From Euptelea pleiosperma (taxonomy: Eukaryota > Streptophyta > Magnoliopsida > Ranunculales > Eupteleaceae): a DNA stretch of 64,000 bases. Position 1 is the first letter of the stretch. Each line of letters begins with the position of its first letter. Of this stretch, positions 1 to 11,300 are shown piece after piece. The stretch is taken from the NCBI GenBank assembly GCA_035048495.1, contig CM068552.1, positions 19,718,154 to 19,782,153 of the forward strand, in the 5' to 3' direction. The notes beneath the pieces are model-generated. The model saw nothing but the letters and a program-made list of their open reading frames with translations. It ran no database searches and was not told the DNA's origin. The translations under genes and the position numbers were made by a program.

Positions 1-306
1 TATCTTATCCATCCATCTAATGTGGACGGTTAGATAAAGAGTGGTTGAGATCAAGTCCATCGATATAATGTGGACGGTTAGATTTCAGCCACTCAATCCG
101 CCTCACTTGACCTCAATTTATTCAAAATTTAAATTTCAACATCGTTATTTCTGTTACTTTCCCATTTCTCCCTCTTTGCGTTACAATCCGTTATAATGGA
201 AAAAAATGGTAACACCCCAGTTCGTTATACTGTTTGAGTGCCGAAGGCACCCAATTTTTGCAAACGCTTTTGTCAGAGAGTGCCGTGGGCATGGGCCATT
301 TACTAT
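1..306 (+). mobile_element. Helitron-like long unit, left end outside window
   Basis: The unit ends with a short hairpin (GTGCCGTGGGCAT, 280-292) about 10 bases before CTAT at 303-306, a slightly degraded form of the Helitron 3' end (hairpin then CTRR). The next unit, TCTATATAAC, follows at once. The body closely matches the unit at 472-806, including a second hairpin GTGCCGAAGGCAC near 240. Bases about 120-235 resemble the right half of the MITEs at 22091 and 25399. It has no coding capacity. Helitron assignment is inferred from the ends only. Confidence 0.45.
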
Positions 307-471
307 TCTATATAACTTGGTTGTCTCCCTACTTATACCTCCTCTTATAATTAAGCATCAACAAAGTGCCAAGATCTAATCCTCCCCTAAATGGACGGTG
401 GATCTCCGCCACTCACCTAATTTTGGCAAATTCTTTGTCGAGGAGTGCCGATGGCACGAGGCACCCACTAG
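307..471 (+). mobile_element. Short Helitron-like unit
   Basis: It starts TCTATATAAC and ends with the hairpin GTGCCGATGGCAC (445-457) followed by CTAG at 468-471. These are the classic non-autonomous Helitron ends (5' TC, 3' hairpin plus CTRR). It abuts the next unit head to tail. It resembles the units at 807-964 and 24004-24160 along its whole length of about 160 bp. It encodes no Rep/helicase. Confidence 0.5.
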
Positions 472-806
472 TCTATATAACAAAATAGGGAAGTTGTCTT
501 ATCTCTTATCTTATCCTAATAAAGAGTGATTGAGATCAAATCCATCCATCTAATGTGGACGGTTAGATTTTAGCGACTCAATCCCCCTCATTTGACCTCA
601 TGCGCAACAGATTGAAAATTTATTGAAAATTGAAAATTTTGAATTTAGTGTCATTATTATTTTCATTATTTTTCTTTTTCTTTTTTATTTTTGCCCCTGT
701 GCATTACAGTAACGCCCTAGTCCGTTATACCGTTTGAGTGCCGAAGGCACCCAATTTTTGCCAACACTTTTGTCGAAGAGTGCCGTGGGCACGGTCCATT
801 TACTAG
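472..806 (+). mobile_element. Long Helitron-like unit with MITE-derived interior
   Basis: It begins TCTATATAAC and ends with hairpin GTGCCGTGGGCAC (780-792) and CTAG at 803-806. It is about 335 bp, twice the short unit. The extra segment (about 600-735) contains TAACGCCCTAGTCCGTTATA, which matches the right end of the CAAGGTTTAAA-type MITEs at 22091 and 25399. The long unit therefore seems to be a short unit that gained a piece of such a MITE. Confidence 0.5.
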
Positions 807-964
807 TATATAACAAGGGAGCTCAGTTGTCTCCCCCTCTTATAGGCTTCAATAAAGAAGGGCCGAGATCTTATCTTCCAACTGGACGGTGGATCTCAGC
901 TACTCACACCAGATTTTGGCAAATGCTTTGTTGGGAAGTGCCGTGGGCACGGGCCACCCACTAA
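807..964 (+). mobile_element. Short Helitron-like unit
   Basis: It has the same body as the unit at 307-471. The hairpin GTGCCGTGGGCAC is at 938-950 and CTAA at 961-964, with T following, as expected for insertion between A and T. The 5' TC has decayed to TATATAAC. It is the last unit of the run. Confidence 0.5.
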
Positions 965-2475
965 TCATGTACATGTGACCTCTGTCTCTCTTTATGGGGC
1001 CCACACGAAGATCAGTCAATAATTGATTTTCGGTGAGCAATTATAGAGATCATCCTCACAAAAAATCGCCCCATTGTGAAACTTCTACTCCTATCAAATG
1101 TGGACTAAAAGTTCAAGGTGAAATGGTGGGTCCAGATTCTTGAACCTGTAATTTACTTTTTATAGGGCAGAAAATGTCAAAAGAGATCATCATCATCATC
1201 GCCAAAAATCAATCCTTTTAATCATCTCCATGTGGGCTCCACTGATTTGGGTCAAGATTCGTGTAAAAATTATAGGTAGAACGTCCCATCCCACGCATTT
1301 GTGGGCCCACATGAAGATGATTTAAGGTTTTATTTTTGGTGAGACACCATTAAGATCATCCTCATAAATAAAAAAAATAAGCTCATTCCAACATTTCTAG
1401 TCCCTATGAAAATAGTTTACAAGTTGAAAAATTCTGGACCGTGCATTTCGGCGTTAACTCGAGGTGCACTTTTGATAAGGTTGGAAGTTTCAAAATGAGC
1501 TGATTTTTTGTGAACAAGATCTCCTTGGTGAGGAAACAATACCTCACCAAAAATCAGCTCTTAACTCATATCCATATGACCCCAGAAAAGTGTCATTAGG
1601 TGATTGTGGGACCCACTCTCCTTGACATGGATATTAACTTTAAGTCCACAATTGATAGGGATAGAAGTTTCAGAAACGAAAAATGGCATAAACAAAAATA
1701 AACTTTAATGTATTTATAAAAACAAAAAAAAACTTTTTGAAATTTACAAAAATAGTAACTAAATGTTATGTAAAAGAACGTTTTCTCAAAGTCAAACCTG
1801 ACAATGACAAACACCCTTTGAAAGAATGTCTGTCGGGTGAAAACTCTCTTTCAAAGGGCGTGGGCATTTGTCAGTGGCATACTTTAAAAAAAAATTCTCT
1901 GCCACCTGACAGATGCTCTTTTAAATGGCGTTTTTACTCAATAGGTGTTTCTTGAAAGGACGTTTTTTCTTGAGAAACACCATTTGAAAGAACATTTGGT
2001 GACTGGTTTAGAAGTTGAAGAATTATGAACCGTCGAGTTTTACCATGTAACTTGAAAACCACATTTGACGGGGTTAGAAATTTCAGAATGGGCTGATTTT
2101 TTGTAGGGGTTATCTACATGGAGAGGAGCGACTGGAGAGAGAGGAGAAATGGCAGGAGAGGAGCGTTTAGAGGGAGAGAGAGTGAAGTGACAGACGCCCT
2201 CTGTCAGGTGAAAATGTTCTTTGAAAGAGTGTTTTCTTCTGACAGGATTTGACTTTGAGAAAATGTTCTTTGTTAATTTTTTTGTAAATTTCAAAAAAAA
2301 AATTATATTTTTGTAAATACATTAAAGTTTATTTTTGTTTATGTAATTTTTCGTGAGGATGGTCTTTATAACAAGGAGACTATCCTCACAAAAAGTAAGG
2401 CTTTAAATCATCTTCATGTGGGCCCCGCCCATTTGTCATTTGTTTTTACAAAAGCATGTCATTTATCCATTCGAT
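965..2475. repeat. Mosaic of Mutator-type MITE pieces
   Basis: There is no credible gene here. The stretch is built from repeated phrases such as TTTTGTGAGGATGATC, AAATCAGCT and CATGTGGGCCC, in both orientations. The same phrases recur in the MITEs at 20578-20931 and 24215-24588. I could not fix the outer ends or a target duplication, so this is several overlapping or decayed copies. A foldback element (1687-2343) is inserted in it. Confidence 0.4.
1687..2343. mobile_element. Foldback element with long inverted ends
   Basis: The outer arms are inverted copies: CATAAACAAAAATAAACTTT at 1687 is matched by the reverse complement ending at 2343, and the similarity runs inward for about 120 bp through the AAATTTACAAAA and AAAGTCAAA stretches. 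The centre repeats CTTTCAAAGGGCG-like words in both orientations, and similar words recur at 49780-49870. No protein is encoded and the target duplication is unclear. Confidence 0.5.
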
Positions 2476-2484
2476 AAACATTAA

Positions 2485-2709
2485 GGCTCAGGGTTCCAAG
2501 GACCCCCTTTTTCTGTCCACTCTCGGTGTTCGTGCTCTCGGCCGTGGATTTCACCAATCCAACGGTGGTTGTCAGTGCCCCCAAAAGTGAAAAAATTGAT
2601 GCCAGTTCGGCACTGACAACCACCGTTGGATTATTGAAATCCACAGCCGAGCACATGAATACGGAACACGAAGACGGGTCAGAAAAATGGGAGTCCCCTG
2701 AGCTGACCC
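2485..2709. mobile_element. Mutator-type MITE with 9-bp TSD
   Basis: Exact 9-bp direct repeats AAACATTAA flank it (2476-2484 and 2710-2718). The element is one near-palindrome: the arms containing CCAACGGTGGTTGTCAGTGC and its complement pair for about 100 bp around a short centre near 2590. A 9-bp TSD with long inverted ends is the Mutator superfamily signature. It shares its core motif (GAATCCAACGG-like, GCGCTGAGCTG-like) with 22892-23383 and 51028-51204. The open frames across it are by-products of the palindrome. Confidence 0.65.
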
Positions 2710-2907
2710 AAACATTAAAGGAAAAAACAAGTATTTACGACTACCATGATGGATATAAAATATCCTTTGGACATGTAAAATCTTTGGAGGGAAGGAAATT
2801 TGAACCAGGTCGATGCCTGATTTTGATTGGAGCCTTTAAATGCTAATGTACGTACTCCATGTTTGTTTTCCTCACGACAAAAAGCAAGCTTAAGAACAAT
2901 AAACTAA

Positions 2908-3214
2908 GGACGTGTTTGATTGCACAGAAACTTTTCCCAAGAAAATACATCTGGGAAATGCCTTAAACGGCTGATTGATTGCAATTGAGAACACATGTTT
3001 CAATCATGTGAGAAAATGAAGACGAATTTTCAGGTGGAAATGAATTCTCAACTATCTGGATGGGAAATGAATTCCGGGCTTAGTAGGGAAAATTATCCAG
3101 ATTTAAATGGCTTGGTAGGAAAAATTATACAGATTTGAAATGGCTATCTAACAATGGACAGTTGTGTTTTCCCAAAGAAAATGCAATTTTCCCACTTGGC
3201 AATCAAACACGCCC
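2908..3214. mobile_element. MITE with GTGTTTGATTGC ends
   Basis: The left end GGACGTGTTTGATTGC is matched by the reverse complement of GGCAATCAAACACGCCC at the right end. The interior carries further paired words (TTTTCCCAAGAAAATACAT versus TTTTCCCAAAGAAAATGC). The superfamily is uncertain (PIF/Harbinger or hAT) because the target duplication is not clear. Confidence 0.5.
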
Positions 3215-4798
3215 TTGATGTATTGCCTTAGGTGGGGGTGATTGCACCAATATAGGATTTGATAAAGTTTTCTGTATTTTCAATTAATTTTATTGGGTTT
3301 GACCTAATTTGTTGGAAAATAATTTTGCACCGACATTTCCAAATTTGGGATGAAACCAGAGGTCGATCCATAGGTTTAGAGTCAAATGAGACATGTTATG
3401 TAATCATCATATGGCCCATCAGCTTGCAAACCGCATACATTTCGTGAATTCACATTCAAATATAATATGAAAAAGATTGTTTCTTCTACTTGTTCACACC
3501 ATAGGCATAGGGCTGATTTGTCTAGCCATGACCTCTGAGGGATGTAGGTTCTTTTAATGTGCTCTCCTGCATGAACTGGGGACAGAAGTCAAATAAGGAA
3601 ATGATTCCAAACAATGTGCTCTCCTACTGTTTATTGTCTGTCTGTTACAATTATCGCGGTGTTTTAAACCATTAGTACTATATTACATAGCCGTTATAAT
3701 GGTTGTCTCAAACCATGCACCATATTGCAGAAGGGAAAGCAGACCACATCCAAACCTATACACATAGCGCACACCCATCCCATAGGGGAAGAGACTAATA
3801 ACAGTTACTACCAGGAGATAATTTGCAAAAATACAAGAACAAGAACTAATCAGATGGTTGTAAGTTGTAAGCCATCAGCCAGTAGTTTTTTCTTTTGATT
3901 TTCAATACCCAATTCTCATCAGACTGAATCCTAACCTGAGAGCAACCCTCAAATAGCATCCAAAGAGCGTATTCGATTGTGCACAAAAAAAAAAAAAAAA
4001 AGGTTCAGATGAAATGCCAGACAAGCACGAGGCACATGTAGTGTGTGATCACAAGTCACAATTGAATATAGCTTAATCTGATTACAAGACTTAGCAGAAA
4101 TTAGCACCTATATTACATATCAAATCAATGTGGCGAAGAACTAGAACTAGGGTTCCATATATATATGTATATACATGAAGATACATATTGTAGATTGATC
4201 TATATAAAGCTTATATCTTTATGCAGTACAACTTCATACAATACAATAATAGATACATTTCGTTATACCATCCAAACAGATCTCATATACTACTATTTCA
4301 TTTACGACATGAAATTTGGGTCCCTTTCATTTCTTCAATTGTTGATAAGAACTAAGGAGTGGAGCTTCATTGACCCGTGCATGTGTCGAAAAGAGAAACC
4401 AAAAAGTGCTATGGACCCCACCCCCATGGACAACAAATTTCTTTCCCTTCACGCGCAGTTACACAAGGTACCAAGTGAAACATATTCAATCACAACATGC
4501 AGCGGTCACTTAATGGGTCATATACAGCTCAAAATCACTCAAAAACAGTTAGAAATTAATGTAAGTAATCACTTAGGGCAAGAAGATCTGCACAATACCA
4601 AAGATAAATAGCACGATCTTATGTTACAATGTACACATACCCTACTCCATTTCTCTGCATTAGACAGCCAACAGTCACCTGCTGAATATGAAAATCTGCC
4701 ATAAGCCAGCAACCCACAACCAGAAGGAACATATCCACCCTAGTGTTCATTAGTAGTTCGGGATTTCGGCAACATCTGCATAAAGGACTGGATTTGCA
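3215..4798. other. Non-coding DNA downstream of the RMR gene
   Basis: No gene is recognised. The part next to 4798 must hold the 3' untranslated region and polyadenylation signals of the minus-strand RMR gene, but I could not fix the cleavage site. An A-run lies near 3986-4002. The open frame at 4165-4611 has no recognisable domain and reads opposite to the probable 3' UTR. Confidence 0.35.
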
Positions 4799-5373
4799 TC
4801 AACAACCAGGAAGAGATTGAGCAGAAGCAAAAGGAGAGAGACTTGCTGCTGATTCACTACAATGCCGCAAGTATGGCTGCCGACTGGACGACCCAACATA
4901 ATTTGGAGAAGCGTTGCTTGAACTAGGAACATATGGGGATATGTATCTTGAATTAAGTGGTGATAAGGATGGGTAGCCCAAGGAGTGAGATGAAACTAGG
5001 TGGGAGGCATAAGATCTCTGGGAAGATGCATTTCTCAGGTCTACAGAGCTTCTGCTTAGACTTAAGGTAGGAGAGTTGCTGTAAGACCTAAGAGACTGAG
5101 GCACATAAGGAGTGCTAGTGAGGGAGTGACCAAGAGAAACTGATGGGGATCGTGACGATGCCGGGGCTATTAGTATGGCTGACGATGCTGCCAACGACGA
5201 TCGAACAGATGACAAACCAGCAGAGGAAGACGGAGAGGCAGGGTCTGATGAAAGTAATGGAGTGCACTCAGATGCTGGAGGATCACCAGTGCTTGTCCTC
5301 GCATCACGTTTGCAAACTGGGCAAAATGTCCTCCATGTAGTAAGCCAAGAATCCACACAAACAGCATGAAACT
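4799..5373 (-). CDS. RMR: RMR exon 4: second half of RING and Ser-rich tail
   Basis: It codes for residues 262-452 and ends in TGA (4801-4799). The acceptor TTTTGACAG|AGTTTC gives KFH at the join and completes the RING (H264, C267, C279, C282; [19 protein letters not shown]). The rest is a low-complexity Ser/Pro/Tyr-rich cytosolic tail, typical of the longer RMR proteins. Confidence 0.92.
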
Positions 5374-8300
5374 CTGTCAAAATTCCAAGAAAACAGTATT
5401 CTGATAAGGATATTATTAGACCTGATAAACAATTGGCAAAACTATAATAGCACCATTAGAACTTCCACAAATGGTAGAGAGTAATTATGAATTTCCAATT
5501 TCCAAAGTTCATCAATCAGTGAGCAACCTCTTGGGTGGGCTATAACCCCAAAAATTGTCCGAATTGGACAATCTTTAACTATCTGATTTGAAGCTAAAGC
5601 TCCGTAGGCTCAACCCAAATGGTTAATTATTTGGATGAAAGTCGTGTTGGGTGGATAGGACTTCTGACCGCCCAATCAGCACAACTATTAGCTACTCATC
5701 CAAGATGAGACTACCAATTGAATGGTCCAGATCGATGAGTCAGTACATCATTTGCATGGGTAGTGAACAATGGATATAAAGCTTTCCCAAATTCAATGTA
5801 ACAAGGACACTCCACAAGGTTCTAAACTTCGACTTCGCCTTAAACTTCGGTCAGTTAAAATTCGGAATTAATTCGGGGAAGTTCAATTTGATTTAGAGAA
5901 TTTCTGTAAAAATTCATCAACTTAGAGAAGTTTGGGGAATTTTTGCCAAAATTAGTGAAACAATATTAATCTTGCTTAGGTTGCTCTAAATGGTTGTTTT
6001 TATGATATATGAGTTATAAGTGTTTTGCCATGCTTGTTTTATCATATCCTTAAAAATTAGTGTGTTTTATCAATGTTTTGGCAAAAATTCTCCAAACTTC
6101 TCTAAGTTTACTTCCAATTAAACAAATTAATTTGGCGAATTTCAGCAATTTTTATACTAAAAAAGACCAAACTTCAAGAAATTATCCGAATTTTTACTAT
6201 TTACTTCGAATTAGACGAATTAATTCGACGATTTTTGTAGTTTTTTTAATACATGTAAACTTTAATTCGGTCATTCAGAATTCAGAATTAATTCGGCTGA
6301 TTTCGCCGAATTTTGTCGAATTTTAAAACCATACTCCATTTTCTGAAAATTTGGCGCATTGGACACCATGTCGGACACACAATGACACATTCAAACATAA
6401 ATTAGTTCATAAAATACGTTGTTTATAATCATTATATATATACTTGTTTACAGGATTTTCATGTACATTAACTTATCTAACAACATTTTTTTCTACATTC
6501 CACTGTTTATATGCACCAAATTATGGTACAATACATCTCATAATATATGAAATATTGTACTTGCATGTCAGCATATTGAGGTTTGCTGGGTTCAGTGTCT
6601 GATACCCCATCCACGTCTAACAGACACACGAGTCAGTGTGTAAATAACATAACCTAAAATAGTGTATTATCAAGTAGTATGGTGTTCAGTAGGGTCAGAG
6701 AATACGTACTGTGACGACATGGCAGTACTCTGAGCCTCTCTCCAACACAATAGTCTTCAAGACATATCGCACACGTCATTGAAGTGCAATTATCTTCTAA
6801 AACTGCTGTAAATATCAGGCTCGGCATCGCTTTCACTAAACGGCTGCTCATCCCATGAAACTCTCGAACACGAGAAGCTCGAGGCCGTTCTCGTCTTATA
6901 CGGTGTCTGCGAACGAAGAAACAAGTGGCAAGCACAGCAGACATGGCAAGTAGGGATATGAACGAAATGGCCATGATTGACCATGCTGAGTTTTCAAAGG
7001 TTGGGATAATCCACAGCTCCATGTCTGTAAGACCAACATATTTTTTAAGTGCTTCGCCCGAGGCTTTGGAGATGAACACGGCATGTATTTTGATACCCGC
7101 CGAACTTCCTGCCACTGCAATTTCCACAGGATTATGCAGTAGAAATTAGTGCAGATTCAACATCACATAATATGTTGATAATCAATTTAGATAAGCAAAA
7201 GTTACTTCGACTATTATAAAAGAAAATTTCAAAATTTAAGATAGTGGGAAATAGTCTACCAAGCAAGAGTAAAGAACTAAGATATGATATTTCAAGAGAA
7301 TATGCACCTTCAGCAAACAAACAACATAGGTTCCTTCTGTCATTTCCCAGCAAAATATCACAAAAATGCATGAAATCATAATTCCAACATGCTCCTAGAA
7401 ATTTACCTGATTGCTATCAAATGTAGTAAAAATAACCTAGGCACTCACATGCAAAAACAGATGACAAGACTCCCATCTTATTTAAAGCATAAATAACACT
7501 ATGTCCCCATCCTTGGGGAATGGTATCAAAATGATCACAGGATGCCCTTCAGTGTTTTTCATGCAGTTTTGTCCCACTTCCATCAACATTAGAGCTTTTC
7601 TAATACTTTTTGTGAGGATAATACAGTAGTTCAAGAATTTGGAATACCTAAATCTCCTGCCCAATGTTCTTGATGCTAGGGTACTATTCTTGGAAATTTC
7701 AAAGTCCAAGGGATATGAAGAGCATGCAATAGGCATTCATTATGGAGAATTCCAACATCTTGTCCACTTGCATCAAGGAACTGCTGGAGGACCATTCTTC
7801 CCCAGTTTCCTCAGCCTATTTCTATATGGCTTTACATAGAGGACTTCTCCAAGTGGTCTGGTTGTATTTCCTCAAGGATACCTCAACCCAATTATTTGGA
7901 GTGAATTTTAAAGATCCCAACACAAGACACATTTCTGAGGGTTAGTCTGCTCAAGCTCAATGTGCATTTGACATCAAAGACATCAATAGGGTAAATTTCT
8001 TAGGGCATGACCAGCATTCAATGTGAACATCACATCAAATATAAAAATAATCTTCCTCTTGCTGGCTCTGTCTCAAACAAATGAATCAAACTTCTCTATG
8101 AGGGAACCATTCAACCAGCAAATGCAACCCATGCAGGCTCTTACTATAAGGCCAAAAGAGAATTGAAGGAAAAAGTACAACAGCGAATCTACACAACGTG
8201 GGATCTGCCAATAGAAATTATAGCCAGAACAGCAAAAAAACAAACATCTTAGGGCTTAGAAAGATTCTGAAAGATCTTCTAAAGGAGTCTGAGAAGGTTA

Positions 8301-11300
8301 AAATTAGGCAAAACATATGTAACACTGACACGGACATGTGAGTCGGTATCCGACACAAATACAAGGTGTCAGACACGGCACCTTTAAGAAGCTGATACGC
8401 GAACATGTCCGTACACATGTATTAAAATATAATATTATTATTAAATTAAAATTACTTTTTTCTAAAAATAAAAATAAGAATGAATATATGAAATGTAAAA
8501 AAAAAAACATTTCTATAAACCATACAGCTATCCAATAACACATTAACTATAACTGTTAGCGGATGATTCGTTCCCGCGCACGTATAGTGTTGGCCCGATG
8601 ACCCTTTGATATACATAGTTGTTTCGCCCTTCCCCAATAAGTCGATCTTTTGGGGTAAATGGTTCTTTAACATGGTATCAGAGCCTTATGGCCTGGGAGG
8701 TCGCGGGTTCAAGTCTCCAGCGGAGTGTATTCCCGCTGAGGGGGAGTGTTAGCGGATGATTCGTTCCCGCGCACGTATAGTGTTGGGCCGATGACCCTTT
8801 GATATACATAGTTGTTTCACCCTTCCCCAACAGGTTGATCTTTGGGGGTAAATGGTTGTTTCACATGGTATCAGAGCCTTATCGCCTGGGAGGTCGCGGG
8901 TTCAAGTCTCCAGCAGAGTGTATTCCCGCTGAGGGAGAGTGTTAGCAGATGATTCGTTCCCGCGCACGTATAGTGTTGGCCCGATGACCCTTTGATATAC
9001 ATAGTTGTTTCGCCCTACCCCAACAGGTCGATCTTTTGGGGTAAATGGTTCTTTAACAATAACTAGATGTATAAAGGGGGGCTAGCCAAGTCACTAGAAG
9101 TATGAAAGAGTTTTACGCTTTGGTTAGGAGGCATTGCTTGTTGGATCTTCCTTTCAAGGGAGGCAATTTCACTTGGTCTAATAATCGAGCAAGACCAACG
9201 TAGACTAGACTGGATAGATTCTTAGTTTCGGACTGTTGGGCTAGGCGATACCCAGACCATCTCTGAAACCGTTCTTCTGAAACCAGTTTCAGATCACAAC
9301 CCAGTTTTGCTTGACTGTGGTAGCATTCCAAGAAAACCTTTCCTTTTTAGGTTCGAGAACATGTGGCTACAGGAACCGAACTTTGTAGAGATGGTGGGGG
9401 AGTGGTGGAACTCATTTACTTCAAGGGGAAGGCTGGCTTTGTGTTCAGAAGCAAATTGAAAGCATTGAAGGGAAGTCTTAAATCATGGAACACATAAGTT
9501 TTTGGGAGGGTGGATAAGAAGATGACGGTTCTTATGGAGGAGATAGCATCCATCGATAGTATTAAAGAAGAAGGGGAAGTTTCAGAGGAGGGAAGGAGGA
9601 AGGAAAATGCTAAGAGAGATTATCTTAAATGGGCTCGCCTGGATGAGATCAGCTAGCGTCAAAATTCAAAAGTCCAGGGTGAGGTGGCTGAAGGAAGGCT
9701 ATAGTAATACGAAGTTTTTCCATCAAATTGCGAATGCTAGAAGAAGTAATAGTATTTCTAGCTTGAAGGTGGATGGTGCTATGGTGGTAGAGGATGATGA
9801 GATAAGAGACAATATAGTGCAGTTTTTACTCCAAATTGTACTCTGAACCTCACTACCTCAGGCCTAGATTGGATGGATTACACTTCGACAACATTAGTCA
9901 GGAACAAAAAGGGTGGTTAGAAAGACCGATAACAGAGGAGGAAGTTTTAGAAGCCATTCAGTCTTAGTGGAGATAGGGCTCTAGGCTCAGATGGTTTTAC
10001 TCTGGCTTTTTACAAGAGGTGTTGGTGTGTTATTGGGAAGGATTTTATGCTAGTGGTTAAGGAGTTTGAAGAGGAGGGCTATCTTAATAAGTACTCTAGT
10101 AGTACTTCTATTACCCTTATCCCTAAAAAGGCTAAAAAGGAAGGGGCTGAGTCCTTGAGAGACTTCCGTCCTATCAGTCTTGTCGGGAGCACCTATAAGA
10201 TTATTTCTAAGGTGTTGACTTCTACGATGAAGGAGATTCTGGGCTCCATCATTTCTCCTTTCCAAGGAGCTTTTGTGAAGGGTAAACAGATTTTGGATGG
10301 GGTATTAATTGCCAATGAATGTATCGACTCTAGAATCAGAGATGCAAGAAAGGGCATCTTGTATAAGATTGATATGGAGAAAGCAGACGTGTGCTGGAAT
10401 TTTCTGGATTATATGCTTCACAGGATGGGTTTGGGAGATTGCTGGAGGAAATGGATCAAGGTGTGCATCTCTTTTGCGTCTTTTTCGATTCTCGTGAATG
10501 GATCGCCGGCTGGTTATTTCACTAGCTCGAGGGGGCTTAGACAAGGAGACCCTCTGTCTCCATTTTTGTTTGTGGTGGTAGTGGAAGCATTGAGCAGAAT
10601 GATCAGCAAGGCAGTAGAGGGCAACTTTCTTGAAGGCTTTCAAGTTAGTATCACGGGGCCTAGGATTTCACACCTCCAATTCGCTGATGACACGGTTTTC
10701 TCTGTGGATGCTTCTCACAGCCACCTAAGGTACCTTAGATGTATTATAAGGTACTTCGAAGCGGTTTCGGGCCTTCGGGTCAACCTCTCAAAAAGTGAGT
10801 GTTTGGCACAGGGGAAGTTTTAGACTTAAGTAGATTGGCGGATAACTTGGGGTGTAGGGTGGGAACATTGCCTACGTCTTATCTTGGGCTTCCTTTGGGA
10901 GCAAAGCATAAGGATAAATCCATTTGGAATCCTGTCTTAGAAAGATTTGGTAATAGACTTGCCGGTTGGAAGAGAAGGTACCTTTCTAAAGGAGGTAAGA
11001 ATACCCTGATCAAGAGCACTCTCTCAAGCCTCCCAATCCACTTTCTATCCCTGTTTCCTATTCCAATCAGTGTTGCCCATAAGATGGAGAAACTTATCAG
11101 AGACTTTTTGTGGAGCGGTAAAGGGGATAATCACAAGTTCCATCTAGTGGAGTGGGGAAAGATATGCTTGCCTAAACAAGGTGGGGGTTTAGGGTTTCAG
11201 TATCTTAGAGATATGAATGTGGCTCTTCTCGGGAAATGGTTGGAGAGGTTTGGGAAGGAAGATCAGAGTTCATGGCGCAGTGTCATTGCCAGCAAGTTGG

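Noticed and set aside
2459..2846. Paired open frames on opposite strands with similar proteins
   Set aside because: They are the two arms of the palindromic MITE at 2485-2709.
4165..4611. 148-codon open frame on plus
   Set aside because: No recognisable domain, no splice context, and it reads antisense to the likely RMR 3' UTR.
8673..8746. Possible tRNA gene (GGTCGCGGGTTCAAGTC-like box B)
   Set aside because: The repeat structure, the TGTTAG…CA LTRs, the primer-binding site and the 5-bp TSD show it is the TRIM internal region. No cloverleaf with matching acceptor stem is present.
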